Positions 5,903-12,055 of a stretch of 31,798 nucleotides of DNA are shown piece after piece (position 1 is the first letter of the stretch; the number at the start of each line of letters is the position of its first letter). Position numbers and translations under genes: made by a program. Source of the stretch: a virus; IMG/VR virus record IMGVR_UViG_3300044470_000351, positions 1 to 31,798 of that record, one strand, 5' to 3'. Under the pieces are notes generated by a model that saw only the letters and a program-made list of their open reading frames with translations, did not search any database and was not told the DNA's origin.

Positions 5903-6376
5903 TTATCCCTTATTGATAGGAATGGAAACAGGCTTTGCCTCTTCCTTACGAGGAATCTGAATTGTCAGAATCCCATTTACACTATTAGCAACAGCCTTAT
6001 CAATCTCAAATTCAGCAGAAGGAACTAAAATCTTTTTCTGCGCCTTTGAGTTTCTAATGCCCCGCATTTTAAGAGTAAGACCCTCAAACTGTGATTCTGA
6101 TGGAATACAATTAACAATAAGGTATTCATCCTTATAGCTCAGAGTAATACCATCGTCGGGGTATCCTGCTATCGACATTTGTATGACAAAGTTCTCGTCC
6201 TTGTCAGTAAGAATATTGGTTGGGGGAAAATCTCCACATACCAAATTTGAAGGAAATTGTGAGACCGCTTCTCCCATGGAGCCCATGACCTCATCAAATA
6301 ACCTAAACGCTGATTCGAGTCCCTCAAAGCCAAAGCCCCTGGGGAACACCCTAACACGACAGCCGCATCCTTCCAT
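5903..6376 (-). CDS. Small heat-shock protein, Hsp20/alpha-crystallin family
   Basis: This 157-residue protein has the normal length for the family. The alpha-crystallin domain spans about residues 50-145. It opens with PPTNILTDKDENFVIQMSIA, includes ITLSYKDEYLIVNC, and closes with the family's G-x-L-x-x-x-x-P motif (GILTIQIPRKE). A C-terminal SIPI tail matches the I/V-x-I/V motif that docks onto neighbouring dimers. Such proteins are ATP-independent holdases; phage versions are found in T4-like phages and cyanophages. The start at 6376 follows AGGAGGG with normal spacing. It is transcribed alone between the promoter at 6483-6511 and the terminator at 5870-5897, and with the J-domain-like gene gives the phage two chaperone functions in one block. 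Confidence 0.9.
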   Translation of the reverse strand: MEGCGCRVRVFPRGFGFEGLESAFRLFDEVMGSMGEAVSQFPSNLVCGDFPPTNILTDKDENFVIQMSIAGYPDDGITLSYKDEYLIVNCIPSESQFEGLTLKMRGIRNSKAQKKILVPSAEFEIDKAVANSVNGILTIQIPRKEEAKPVSIPINKG

Positions 6377-6476
6377 GCCAGCCCTCCTATAAAATGATTA
6401 TCCTGTTGATCAGGCATAATCTAATCGACTGATAAACGACCGATTATCCTCACTTATTGACTGATAATTGATCCAT
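6377..6476 (-). promoter_or_regulatory. Long, possibly structured leader of the Hsp20 gene
   Basis: The start site inferred from the promoter gives a leader of about 100 bases, against 20-30 for the other minus-strand promoters. It holds a 6-bp dyad (TAATCG/CGATTA at 6422-6427 and 6441-6446) and repeated TATCAGTC. A possible pairing of GGCAT around the start codon (6375-6379) with ATGCC (6413-6417) would hide the start. Small heat-shock genes often carry RNA thermometers, but this folding is inferred by eye only. Confidence 0.35.
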
Positions 6477-6482
6477 ATAATT

Positions 6483-6511
6483 AGTATAATATCAAAAAAC
6501 TCAATTGTCAA
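6483..6511 (-). promoter_or_regulatory. Sigma-70 promoter for the Hsp20 gene
   Basis: On the minus strand, TTGACA (6506-6511), a 17-bp spacer and TATACT (6483-6488). The -35 box overlaps the last codons of the sigma-like gene. Confidence 0.9.
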
Positions 6512-7097
6512 TTGACTGCCATTTTACTCTCATTTTTTTAACCAAAAGACTGACCCGTTGTTTTGATATACCCATTCTTTCTCCTACTTCTCGCATAGAG
6601 GGTATTTTACTTTTAGTACCTGGAATAAGATAATTTTTCATTATTAGTTTTTCTTGTGAGGTTAATAAAGTTAAGAAGTCTTCAATTTGTAAGGAGTGTT
6701 CAACAGATTCTATTGTTGTATCTATTTGCTGGAGCCTATCAATAAAAGCATATAGAGAAGTGCAGATAGCGTCCTTTCTTCTCGGATATTTAGTATTACA
6801 GGTATCTCCTAATTTTTTATAAACCATTAGATTATTCCATAGCAATCGCTTTTTGAAAAAAGAGGTAAAGTCCCATCTGTCGGGGTTATTGACTTTAGCT
6901 TCTTTGAAAGATTTTATGGCTTTATGTAGAATTAAATAGGCTTCATTCATATAGTCGTTAAATTCAAAGCCTCGGGATTTATTTATTTGTATATAGGTCT
7001 TATAGTTTCTCTGTATTAATGGCTCATACTTCTTATATAAAGTATACATATATTTTTGATCCGTTTTTGCCTTACACACTAGCTCGTAATCTGTCAT
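6501..7097 (-). CDS. Sigma-70-family-like transcription factor
   Basis: This 198-residue protein has a region-2-like N-terminal half: YEPLIQRNYKTYIQ, then FEFNDYMNEAYLILHKAIKS and WDFTSFFKKRLLWN at about residues 24-95. This is the helical pattern that binds the polymerase clamp helices and the -10 element. The C-terminal part (about 145-195) is a region-4-like helix-turn-helix, LTSQEKLIMKNYL followed by SMREVGERMGISKQRVSLL. The length matches phage or extracytoplasmic-type sigma factors. The start at 7097 follows GAGGAG. Its gene is divergent from the clamp gene, with only about 60 bp between the two start codons. No clear sigma-70 promoter was found for it. A DNA-binding regulator with the same fold is the alternative. 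Confidence 0.75.
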   Translation of the reverse strand: MTDYELVCKAKTDQKYMYTLYKKYEPLIQRNYKTYIQINKSRGFEFNDYMNEAYLILHKAIKSFKEAKVNNPDRWDFTSFFKKRLLWNNLMVYKKLGDTCNTKYPRRKDAICTSLYAFIDRLQQIDTTIESVEHSLQIEDFLTLLTSQEKLIMKNYLIPGTKSKIPSMREVGERMGISKQRVSLLVKKMRVKWQSIDN

Positions 7098-7107
7098 AAT
7101 GCTCCTC

Positions 7108-7136
7108 TTGACTTTTTCTTTTCCCTATGGTATACT
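7108..7136 (+). promoter_or_regulatory. Sigma-70 promoter for the clamp operon
   Basis: TTGACT (7108-7113), a 17-bp spacer and TATACT (7131-7136) lie about 20 bases upstream of the clamp start codon. This promoter also indicates that the clamp begins at 7156 rather than at the in-frame ATG at 7099, which lies upstream of the -35 box. Confidence 0.85.
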
Positions 7137-7155
7137 CTATTGTAAGGATGTAACT

Positions 7156-8358
7156 ATGAAATTAACTGCCACAAACCTTGACTTCTCTAACTTACTACAA
7201 TTATCAGGCATTGTCAAGGGCTCCAATCCTACTGTACAATTAGAGAATCTCAATGCCTATCTTTTTTATGATAAGCAAAAGAATCTCTTATCCTTTCTTG
7301 TAAAGGGAAGAATTCTGACGGCAGCTATTGGTATTCCTGCTATACTAGACGTTGATTCTGATACAGATATAGCTATAGCTATCTATTCTGATAACCTTAT
7401 CCATCTAATAAGCACCTACTCTGAAGAGCAAAAGAAAACGCTTATCATGACTATTGAGGCCGATGAGGATACTTCTTATTTAGAGTTTATCTGTGAAAAA
7501 GATAAAATACTCTTTGCTCACCTTATTTCTAAGGAAGCAGAAGTAAAAGAGATAGGAATGCTTATAGATAAGTTAGAGACTGTAGCTGACAGTAAATCTT
7601 TATTTTCTACTAATATGCTCTTAGGAGAAGATAAGCAGTATTTCTTGACAGGCATAGAAAACTGTCTATCTTTTATTGAAGGAGACCTACGAAATAACGC
7701 TATTGCTATTTATCAGGATAGGCTTATTGCCAATGATAAGCGCCATATATATCTCTACGATTTTGTAAATAAGCTTCCTATAAATGATCCTCCTTTGGCT
7801 CTCCATAAGGAAGTAGCACAAGTAATAATAAATCTTAATACCAAAAAAGGCAAAATGATTTTTTTCCTTTTGGACAATAACAAAGTGCATTTGTATGATG
7901 AAAAACTCAAATTCTATGCTGAGCTAAATAATTCAATGTCAAATATATTGCCTCCTACAGCGGAAGACTTAAAGATGCTGGCCCCTACTGATCTTGTATT
8001 TTCCTATGGAAAAAAGGCTCTGGAGGAGCAGCTAAAATTCTTTATGGGATTCTATACCAATAAGGTAGGCTATAAGACTATCTGTTTGGATACACTGCCA
8101 GAAGGAATAAAATTTGTATTACGAAATTCAGGAGTAGTAGGATACAGTTCTTCACATATAGAGCGGACCCTTGACGTAGAGATAAATCCGCAGTATACTG
8201 ACTTACATGCGGTGGTTATTATTACTTCAATAATGGATTTTATCCATGGATTGGCTGCTGATGACAAAGTGGAATTCTACCTGGATAACGAGCATAGGGC
8301 AGTAGTACTGAAGTGTAACAGACAGCAGATTTATTTACCTAAATCACAGGAGAAATAA
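7156..8358 (+). CDS. Probable DNA polymerase sliding clamp (DnaN-like)
   Basis: The start at 7156 (MKLTATNLDFSNLLQLSGIV) has GTAAGGATG upstream and lies just after the transcription start expected from the promoter. The 400-residue length fits a three-domain bacterial-type beta clamp (about 370-390) and not the shorter two-domain T4 gp45. The C-terminal third carries the family's typical run: a strand and helix like INPQYTDLHAVVII, then a charged strand (KVEFYLDNEHRAVVLKC) and a final NRQQIYLPK, comparable with the closing strand of DnaN. Identity is low, so this rests on fold-like pattern. A clamp tethers the replicative polymerase and, in T4, also activates late transcription. It leads an operon with the genes to 9452. 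Confidence 0.55.
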   Translation: MKLTATNLDFSNLLQLSGIVKGSNPTVQLENLNAYLFYDKQKNLLSFLVKGRILTAAIGIPAILDVDSDTDIAIAIYSDNLIHLISTYSEEQKKTLIMTIEADEDTSYLEFICEKDKILFAHLISKEAEVKEIGMLIDKLETVADSKSLFSTNMLLGEDKQYFLTGIENCLSFIEGDLRNNAIAIYQDRLIANDKRHIYLYDFVNKLPINDPPLALHKEVAQVIINLNTKKGKMIFFLLDNNKVHLYDEKLKFYAELNNSMSNILPPTAEDLKMLAPTDLVFSYGKKALEEQLKFFMGFYTNKVGYKTICLDTLPEGIKFVLRNSGVVGYSSSHIERTLDVEINPQYTDLHAVVIITSIMDFIHGLAADDKVEFYLDNEHRAVVLKCNRQQIYLPKSQEK

Positions 8359-8359
8359 A

Positions 8360-8704
8360 ATGGAAAAGATGGAAGTAGAAAAATTTATTGGCATTATATC
8401 TCCTTATGACATTGATGGTAGGTATAGTTCTCCTCAAGAACTGTGGGATGCTTTAATACCTACTAATGAATGTTCATGTATCAGAATAAACTACAACTCT
8501 CCCTCTTATGATGATAGTAATGGTCATTTTGATATCATGGAACTTCGTCCAGAGACGGATGGAGAACTTGCACGTAGGGAGAACCTAGAAAGAATTAATA
8601 GAATTATAAAAAAAGCAAAAAAAGAAAAGGATAAAGCAGAGAAACTAGAACGAGACAAGAAGGAATATGAACGTCTCAAGACATTATTTGAGAAGGACAA
8701 ATGA
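8360..8704 (+). CDS. Hypothetical protein with C-terminal coiled coil
   Basis: This 114-residue protein is not recognised. Residues 1-65 look globular (VEKFIGIISPYDIDGRYSS, CSCIRINYNSPSYDD). From about residue 70 to the end it is a Lys/Glu-rich helix (INRIIKKAKKEKDKAEKL) likely to form a coiled coil. AGGAG precedes the ATG, one base after the clamp stop codon, so it is coupled to the clamp. Its TGA overlaps the next gene's ATG. Confidence 0.65.
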   Translation: MEKMEVEKFIGIISPYDIDGRYSSPQELWDALIPTNECSCIRINYNSPSYDDSNGHFDIMELRPETDGELARRENLERINRIIKKAKKEKDKAEKLERDKKEYERLKTLFEKDK

Positions 8705-8961
8705 GTCCCTATGTAGTTCATTGTAAGCAGGGACTCTATGATGTCTACATAGGTAGACCCTCTAAATGGGGGAATCCTTTTGAAATAGGCAGGGATGGAA
8801 CCCGTTATGAAGTAATAGAAAAGTATAGAGAGTATGTAAAAACAGCTTTTACTGAGGAAGAGATTGTGAAGGAGCTTAAAGGTAAAGTTTTAGGCTGCTG
8901 GTGTGCACCCGAAAATTGCCATGGAGATGTTCTAGCTGAAATAGCCAATAAGGAGACATAA
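8701..8961 (+). CDS. DUF4326 family protein
   Basis: This 86-residue protein matches DUF4326 throughout. YVVHCKQGLYDVYIGRPSKW with GNPFEIG at the N-terminus is followed by the helix YEVIEKYREYVK. The conserved cysteine and histidine motif GKVLGCWCAPENCHGDVLAE lies near the C-terminus (about residues 61-80). The family is common in phages and has no settled function; the invariant Gly-Asn-Pro-Phe and Cys-x-Cys-x5-Cys-His residues suggest a ligand or metal site. The start overlaps the preceding stop (ATGA), and the gene sits in a small operon with a MazG-like protein. Confidence 0.85.
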   Translation: MSPYVVHCKQGLYDVYIGRPSKWGNPFEIGRDGTRYEVIEKYREYVKTAFTEEEIVKELKGKVLGCWCAPENCHGDVLAEIANKET

Positions 8962-9219
8962 ATGAGAGGTAGTGTAGAATGGTTTGCTGATGAAATGGAA
9001 AAGAAACTCCGAAGAAATGATGAAAAAAAAGGCCCTGAAGGGTGGAGAGATATGTCTCCTCTTTCTTTGTACTCCTCCTTAATGCAGGAGATACGAGAAT
9101 TGAAAATGGCATTAAATGAGGGCGTATCTGAATCTATTATTGGTGAATGTGTAGATGTTGCCAATTTTGCTATGATGATTGCTGATAATGTACAGAAAAA
9201 GATGGAGGCTCAGTTGTGA
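8962..9219 (+). CDS. MazG-like nucleotide pyrophosphohydrolase-type protein
   Basis: This 85-residue helical protein begins GSVEWFADEMEKKLRRND, then has WRDMSPLSLYSSLMQEIREL and IIGECVDVANFAMMIAD. The Glu-x-x-Glu in the first helix and Glu-x-x-Asp in the second (QEIREL; ECVD) match the metal-binding motif of all-alpha NTP pyrophosphohydrolases of the MazG/dUTPase type. Such enzymes hydrolyse NTP or dNTP to NMP and pyrophosphate, and phages use them to alter nucleotide pools or lower (p)ppGpp. GGAG lies six bases upstream, and the ATG follows the previous stop with no gap. It is shorter than full MazG, with only one domain. Confidence 0.7.
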   Translation: MRGSVEWFADEMEKKLRRNDEKKGPEGWRDMSPLSLYSSLMQEIRELKMALNEGVSESIIGECVDVANFAMMIADNVQKKMEAQL

Positions 9220-9452
9220 AAAAGTTTATTTGTGTCTATTTTTGTCTCATATTCCTATTATCATGTGCCCCTAAAGGAGTATCATTAGAACACGCTTTAG
9301 CCCCCTATATTGCTAAATATGGACAGCCTATAAGACTACATACTGCTACTTTTCGTGGTGGACTGCAAACAACTACAGAAAAAACCTTTTATTGGAAAAA
9401 TGATAATAGTGTAGAGGTAGATTCTTTTGATATAAAAGGTGCCACTAATTAA
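9216..9452 (+). CDS. Small lipoprotein
   Basis: This 78-residue protein uses a GTG start that overlaps the preceding stop (GTGA), with GGAGG seven bases upstream. The signal peptide MKKFICVYFCLIFLLSC ends in a lipobox (Leu-Leu-Ser-Cys, lipidated Cys at residue 17), so the mature protein should be membrane-anchored. The mature part includes KYGQPIRLHTATFRGGLQ and FYWKNDNSVEVDSFDI. Phage lipoproteins of this size often block superinfection at the envelope, but no specific family is recognised. The TnpB gene begins three bases after the stop; a cut-off C-terminus is possible (see findings). Confidence 0.7.
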   Translation: MKKFICVYFCLIFLLSCAPKGVSLEHALAPYIAKYGQPIRLHTATFRGGLQTTTEKTFYWKNDNSVEVDSFDIKGATN

Positions 9453-9454
9453 GT
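9443..9454 (+). promoter_or_regulatory. Recurring ACTAA-type motif abutting the tnpB start
   Basis: CACTAATTAAGT directly precedes the ATG at 9455, with no Shine-Dalgarno site between. The same type of 12-mer abuts the starts at 10761, 12056, 17373 and 24717. Confidence 0.4.
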
Positions 9455-10714
9455 ATGGGAATGATACATAAAGCATTGAAAGTACGATTATATCCTAACT
9501 CAAAACAACAGGAGATTCTAAATAAGACTCTTGGGAGTTGCCGTGCAATCTATAATATGATGCTGTATGAGAGAATTCAAACTTATGAGAATTGGAAAGC
9601 TTCCGGAGATACGGATACACGAAATCTATATAATCATAAGCATAAAACTGAAAAAGAATACAAAGAAGAATACGAATGGTTGAAGGATTCTGTAGATTCT
9701 CAAGCTTTGCAACAAAGCAGAATCAACCTTTCTATGGCTTATCAAAACTTCTTCAAATCCTTATCTGGAAAACGAAAAGGAGCTAAAGTAGGCTTTCCTA
9801 AGTTTAAGAAAAAGAAAATTGGGTCATCATACCGAACGATGATGACAAATAATAATATAGCAATAGATTTTGAAACTCATAAAGTTAAACTCCCAAAAGT
9901 TGGCTATGTGAATTTTAAGGATATTAGAACTAAGATTGAAGGTATTATCAAGTCAGCTACTGTTAGTAGATCACCGACTGGAAAATACTTTGTTTCTCTT
10001 CTCATTGAACAAGAGTTAGAACTTCAAGGAGTCATGTTAGATTCGGTTAACGAAAACCAAGTAATCGGGTTGGATATGTCTTTGGAGAAACTCTTTGTTG
10101 ATGATAATGGAAACAGCCCTGCTTATGAAAGACTGTATCGAAAGTATGAACCTCTTCTAAAGAAAGCTCAAAGAAAAATGAGCAAGAAAAAGAAAGGTTC
10201 AAAAACTTGGTACAAGGCTCTTCATAAAGTGAGTCTGATTCACGAAAGAATCACAAATAAGAGGAAAGACTTCACTCAAAAATTATCAACTGAATTGGTT
10301 AAAAATAATGAAGTGATAGTGGTTGAGCATCTTTCTCTCAAAGGAATGAGTCAAGCATTGCATTTAGGAAAGTCTGTTATGGATTTAGGCTATTCGGAAT
10401 TTGTAAGACAATTATCTTACAAGTCCCTATGGAATAACAAAACATTCATACAAGCTGACAAATGGTTTGCTTCTTCAAAAACTTGTTCTATTTGTGGATA
10501 CAAAAAAACAGATTTACAACTTTCTGATCGAGAATGGAAATGTTCTAATTGTGGAACAGACCATGACAGGGACCAGAATGCAGGGATCAATCTTAAAAAT
10601 TATGGATTAAATTACTTAGGGCTGGGACAGCCCGAATCTAAGCCTGTGGAGACATCGATGCACAAGGTCGAGTCTGTGAAGCAGGAAGCCCTGAAATCTT
10701 TAGTTTCAGGGTAG
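9455..10714 (+). CDS. tnpB: TnpB, RNA-guided RuvC-type nuclease of the IS200/IS605 group
   Basis: This 419-residue protein is full length. The N-terminal OrfB domain opens MGMIHKALKVRLYPNSKQQE, with the usual KVGFPKFKKKK segment at about residue 110. The RuvC nuclease is intact: Asp207 in GLDMS (motif I), Glu291 in VVEHLSLKGM (motif II) and Asp373 in DRDQNAGINL (motif III). The four zinc-finger cysteines are present (344, 347, 363, 366; CSICG and CSNCG). TnpB cuts double-stranded DNA next to a target-adjacent motif, guided by an omega RNA from the element's right end. No TnpA gene lies nearby, so movement would need a transposase in trans. The start is 9455 or 9461. An insertion between a lipoprotein operon and late genes is typical of cargo in large phages. 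Confidence 0.9.
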   Translation: MGMIHKALKVRLYPNSKQQEILNKTLGSCRAIYNMMLYERIQTYENWKASGDTDTRNLYNHKHKTEKEYKEEYEWLKDSVDSQALQQSRINLSMAYQNFFKSLSGKRKGAKVGFPKFKKKKIGSSYRTMMTNNNIAIDFETHKVKLPKVGYVNFKDIRTKIEGIIKSATVSRSPTGKYFVSLLIEQELELQGVMLDSVNENQVIGLDMSLEKLFVDDNGNSPAYERLYRKYEPLLKKAQRKMSKKKKGSKTWYKALHKVSLIHERITNKRKDFTQKLSTELVKNNEVIVVEHLSLKGMSQALHLGKSVMDLGYSEFVRQLSYKSLWNNKTFIQADKWFASSKTCSICGYKKTDLQLSDREWKCSNCGTDHDRDQNAGINLKNYGLNYLGLGQPESKPVETSMHKVESVKQEALKSLVSG

Positions 10715-10719
10715 TTCAC
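10619..10719 (+). ncRNA. Putative omega (guide) RNA at the right end of the TnpB element
   Basis: In TnpB elements the guide RNA overlaps the 3' end of the gene and runs to the element's right end. Here two hairpins lie in the 3' coding part: GGGCT/AGCCC at 10619-10633, and the perfect 8-bp CCCTGAAA/TTTCAGGG stem at 10689-10711. TTCAC follows at 10715-10719. The bases from 10720 on (beginning gaataactttg) would then be the guide copied from the insertion site. The 5' end is not determined. Confidence 0.45.
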
Positions 10720-10748
10720 GAATAACTTTGAGGAATACGAATACATAT

Positions 10749-10760
10749 AACTAATTGGAT
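10749..10760 (+). promoter_or_regulatory. Recurring ACTAA-type motif abutting a start
   Basis: AACTAATTGGAT directly precedes the ATG at 10761, and no Shine-Dalgarno site lies between. It is one of the recurring start-associated motifs of the + strand late genes. Confidence 0.4.
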
Positions 10761-11261
10761 ATGGCTTCAGCAGAAAAAAACAGTTATGCCTTTGCATCTA
10801 ATAACAACTATTACTCTAAAGGTGATAATCCCCAAGATAATAAATACTCCTCCTCAGATCGCACATTAGGTTCTAACTCTCAAGCCCATTTTACTCGTTT
10901 CCCAGACCCAGAAGGTGAAAAAGCCACAGGTATAAACTTTGTGGCCTTCAGTTTGCTTATGAGCGATGGGGGAATTATTGACTATGACTCTGATACCTTT
11001 TCGAATGAAGAGGAGGCCCAGGCATACTGTGAGACTTTAGCCCAAGAAAATTCAGGACATAGTAGAAAGAGTATAGTGGTCCCTGTAGAGCAGCGGGCAG
11101 AGACTGAAATGAAAATAATAAACATGATAAACAATGGTGATCCTAATAAAGGTGATGAACACTCTGGAGCACTTCCTAATAGTCCTAATAAAACTGCTAC
11201 TGTAGATGCTTTTTTCTCTGAATCTAAATTACAGAAACTAAAATATCTCAAAAGTCTCTAA
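10761..11261 (+). CDS. Hypothetical protein
   Basis: This 166-residue protein is not recognised. The ATG at 10761 is preferred to a TTG two codons earlier. The N-terminus is Asn/Ser/Tyr-rich and probably disordered (NSYAFASNNNYYSKGDN). A middle segment looks folded (GINFVAFSLLMSDGGIID followed by FSNEEEAQAYCETLA). The C-terminus has a Pro/Asn/Gly linker and a short helix (FFSESKLQKLKYLKSL). No ribosome site is visible. The leader is the ACTAA-type motif directly after the TnpB element. Confidence 0.65.
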   Translation: MASAEKNSYAFASNNNYYSKGDNPQDNKYSSSDRTLGSNSQAHFTRFPDPEGEKATGINFVAFSLLMSDGGIIDYDSDTFSNEEEAQAYCETLAQENSGHSRKSIVVPVEQRAETEMKIINMINNGDPNKGDEHSGALPNSPNKTATVDAFFSESKLQKLKYLKSL

Positions 11262-11265
11262 AAAG

Positions 11266-11294
11266 TAGACAATCTCTTATATTTACCTTATACT
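11266..11294 (+). promoter_or_regulatory. Sigma-70-type promoter for the second sigma-like gene
   Basis: TAGACA (11266-11271), a 17-bp spacer and TATACT (11289-11294). Only one base of the -35 box departs from consensus. The expected start is near 11301, giving a very short leader in which AGGAG is at the extreme 5' end. Confidence 0.6.
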
Positions 11295-11310
11295 ATATAT
11301 AGGAGATTTT

Positions 11311-12036
11311 ATGGCTAGAAGTAAACAGAAACCAGTAACAGAAGCATTACTAACACGATTAGAAAAAGAGTATTTAGAAGAAAGGGAATTGAGAGCAGAA
11401 AGCAATACTCCCTCTGCTCTTGAAACACAACTTTACCATCAAATGTTTAAGGAACTTGTACCTTATGCCCGATCCCTAATTCTAAAGAAAACTAAAGGTA
11501 AAATATTTCTTCCGCCTGACATTGTAGAAGAGACAGCATTAGAATCTACAGTAAAATTTATGGCGCAATATGAGAAGCCAGACTTTAAGACACGAGCATC
11601 CTTTGCAGGTTTACTGTCTTTTAAGGTGCTAGAATCCCTATATGGACCTAAGATAAAGGCTGCTGATAAGATTACTTCCCTAAATGAGCATATTGAGAAT
11701 GGTAAGAGCAGAGAGACAGAATTAGGGGAACTGTCAGAAAGCTATAACTTTACTTATCTATTTAGACCCTATGATAATGATATTATTGACGATCCCGCTA
11801 ACTACCTTTTTAATAAAGAAACCGATGCTATTAATAATATGATGACAGTAATAAAGGATTTGTATAAATGTACTACCTTACATCAATTTTATATTATTTG
11901 TATTGGTATTTGGCAATTCATAGAAAAGTCAAAGACGTTAGAGAAATTCAAAGAGCTATTCTTTACTCACGAAATTAATGAGGTATATGAGGTTGCTTTA
12001 CTTGAACTTAGGAATAGATTGCAGGGAATAGCCTAA
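11311..12036 (+). CDS. Sigma-region-2-like protein, possible late sigma factor
   Basis: In this 241-residue protein, residues 38-110 read like sigma region 2. YHQMFKELVPYARSLILKKT opens it; LPPDIVEETALESTVKFMAQ corresponds to the conserved acidic helix; FKTRASFAGLLSFKVLESL corresponds to the -10 recognition part, and ITSLNEH follows. Unlike the factor at 6501-7097, no region-4 helix-turn-helix is evident. The C-terminal half is helical (MMTVIKDLYKCTTLHQFYII and on). T4 gp55, the late sigma, similarly has region 2 and little else. AGGAG precedes the ATG. It stands immediately upstream of the virion genes. Confidence 0.55.
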   Translation: MARSKQKPVTEALLTRLEKEYLEERELRAESNTPSALETQLYHQMFKELVPYARSLILKKTKGKIFLPPDIVEETALESTVKFMAQYEKPDFKTRASFAGLLSFKVLESLYGPKIKAADKITSLNEHIENGKSRETELGELSESYNFTYLFRPYDNDIIDDPANYLFNKETDAINNMMTVIKDLYKCTTLHQFYIICIGIWQFIEKSKTLEKFKELFFTHEINEVYEVALLELRNRLQGIA

Positions 12037-12043
12037 TTATATT

Positions 12044-12055
12044 GACTAACTATAT
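12044..12055 (+). promoter_or_regulatory. Recurring ACTAA-type motif abutting a start
   Basis: GACTAACTATAT directly precedes the ATG at 12056. It is nearly identical to GACTAATTATAT at 24705-24716. No Shine-Dalgarno site is present. Confidence 0.45.

Larger units (their letters stand above)
9455..10719 (+). mobile_element. TnpB-only insertion element (IS200/IS605 group, no tnpA)
   Basis: The coding region plus the TTCAC after the stop form the visible element. The right end holds an 8-bp stem (CCCTGAAA/TTTCAGGG, 10689-10696 and 10704-10711, seven-base loop) and then TAGTTCAC, a common right-end form in this group. The left end could not be placed: no matching subterminal hairpin is evident upstream of 9455. 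Confidence 0.6.

Noticed and set aside
7099-7155. Upstream ATG extension of the clamp by 19 residues
   Set aside because: It lies upstream of the -35 and -10 boxes, so the transcript would lack it, and the ATG at 7156 has a ribosome site.
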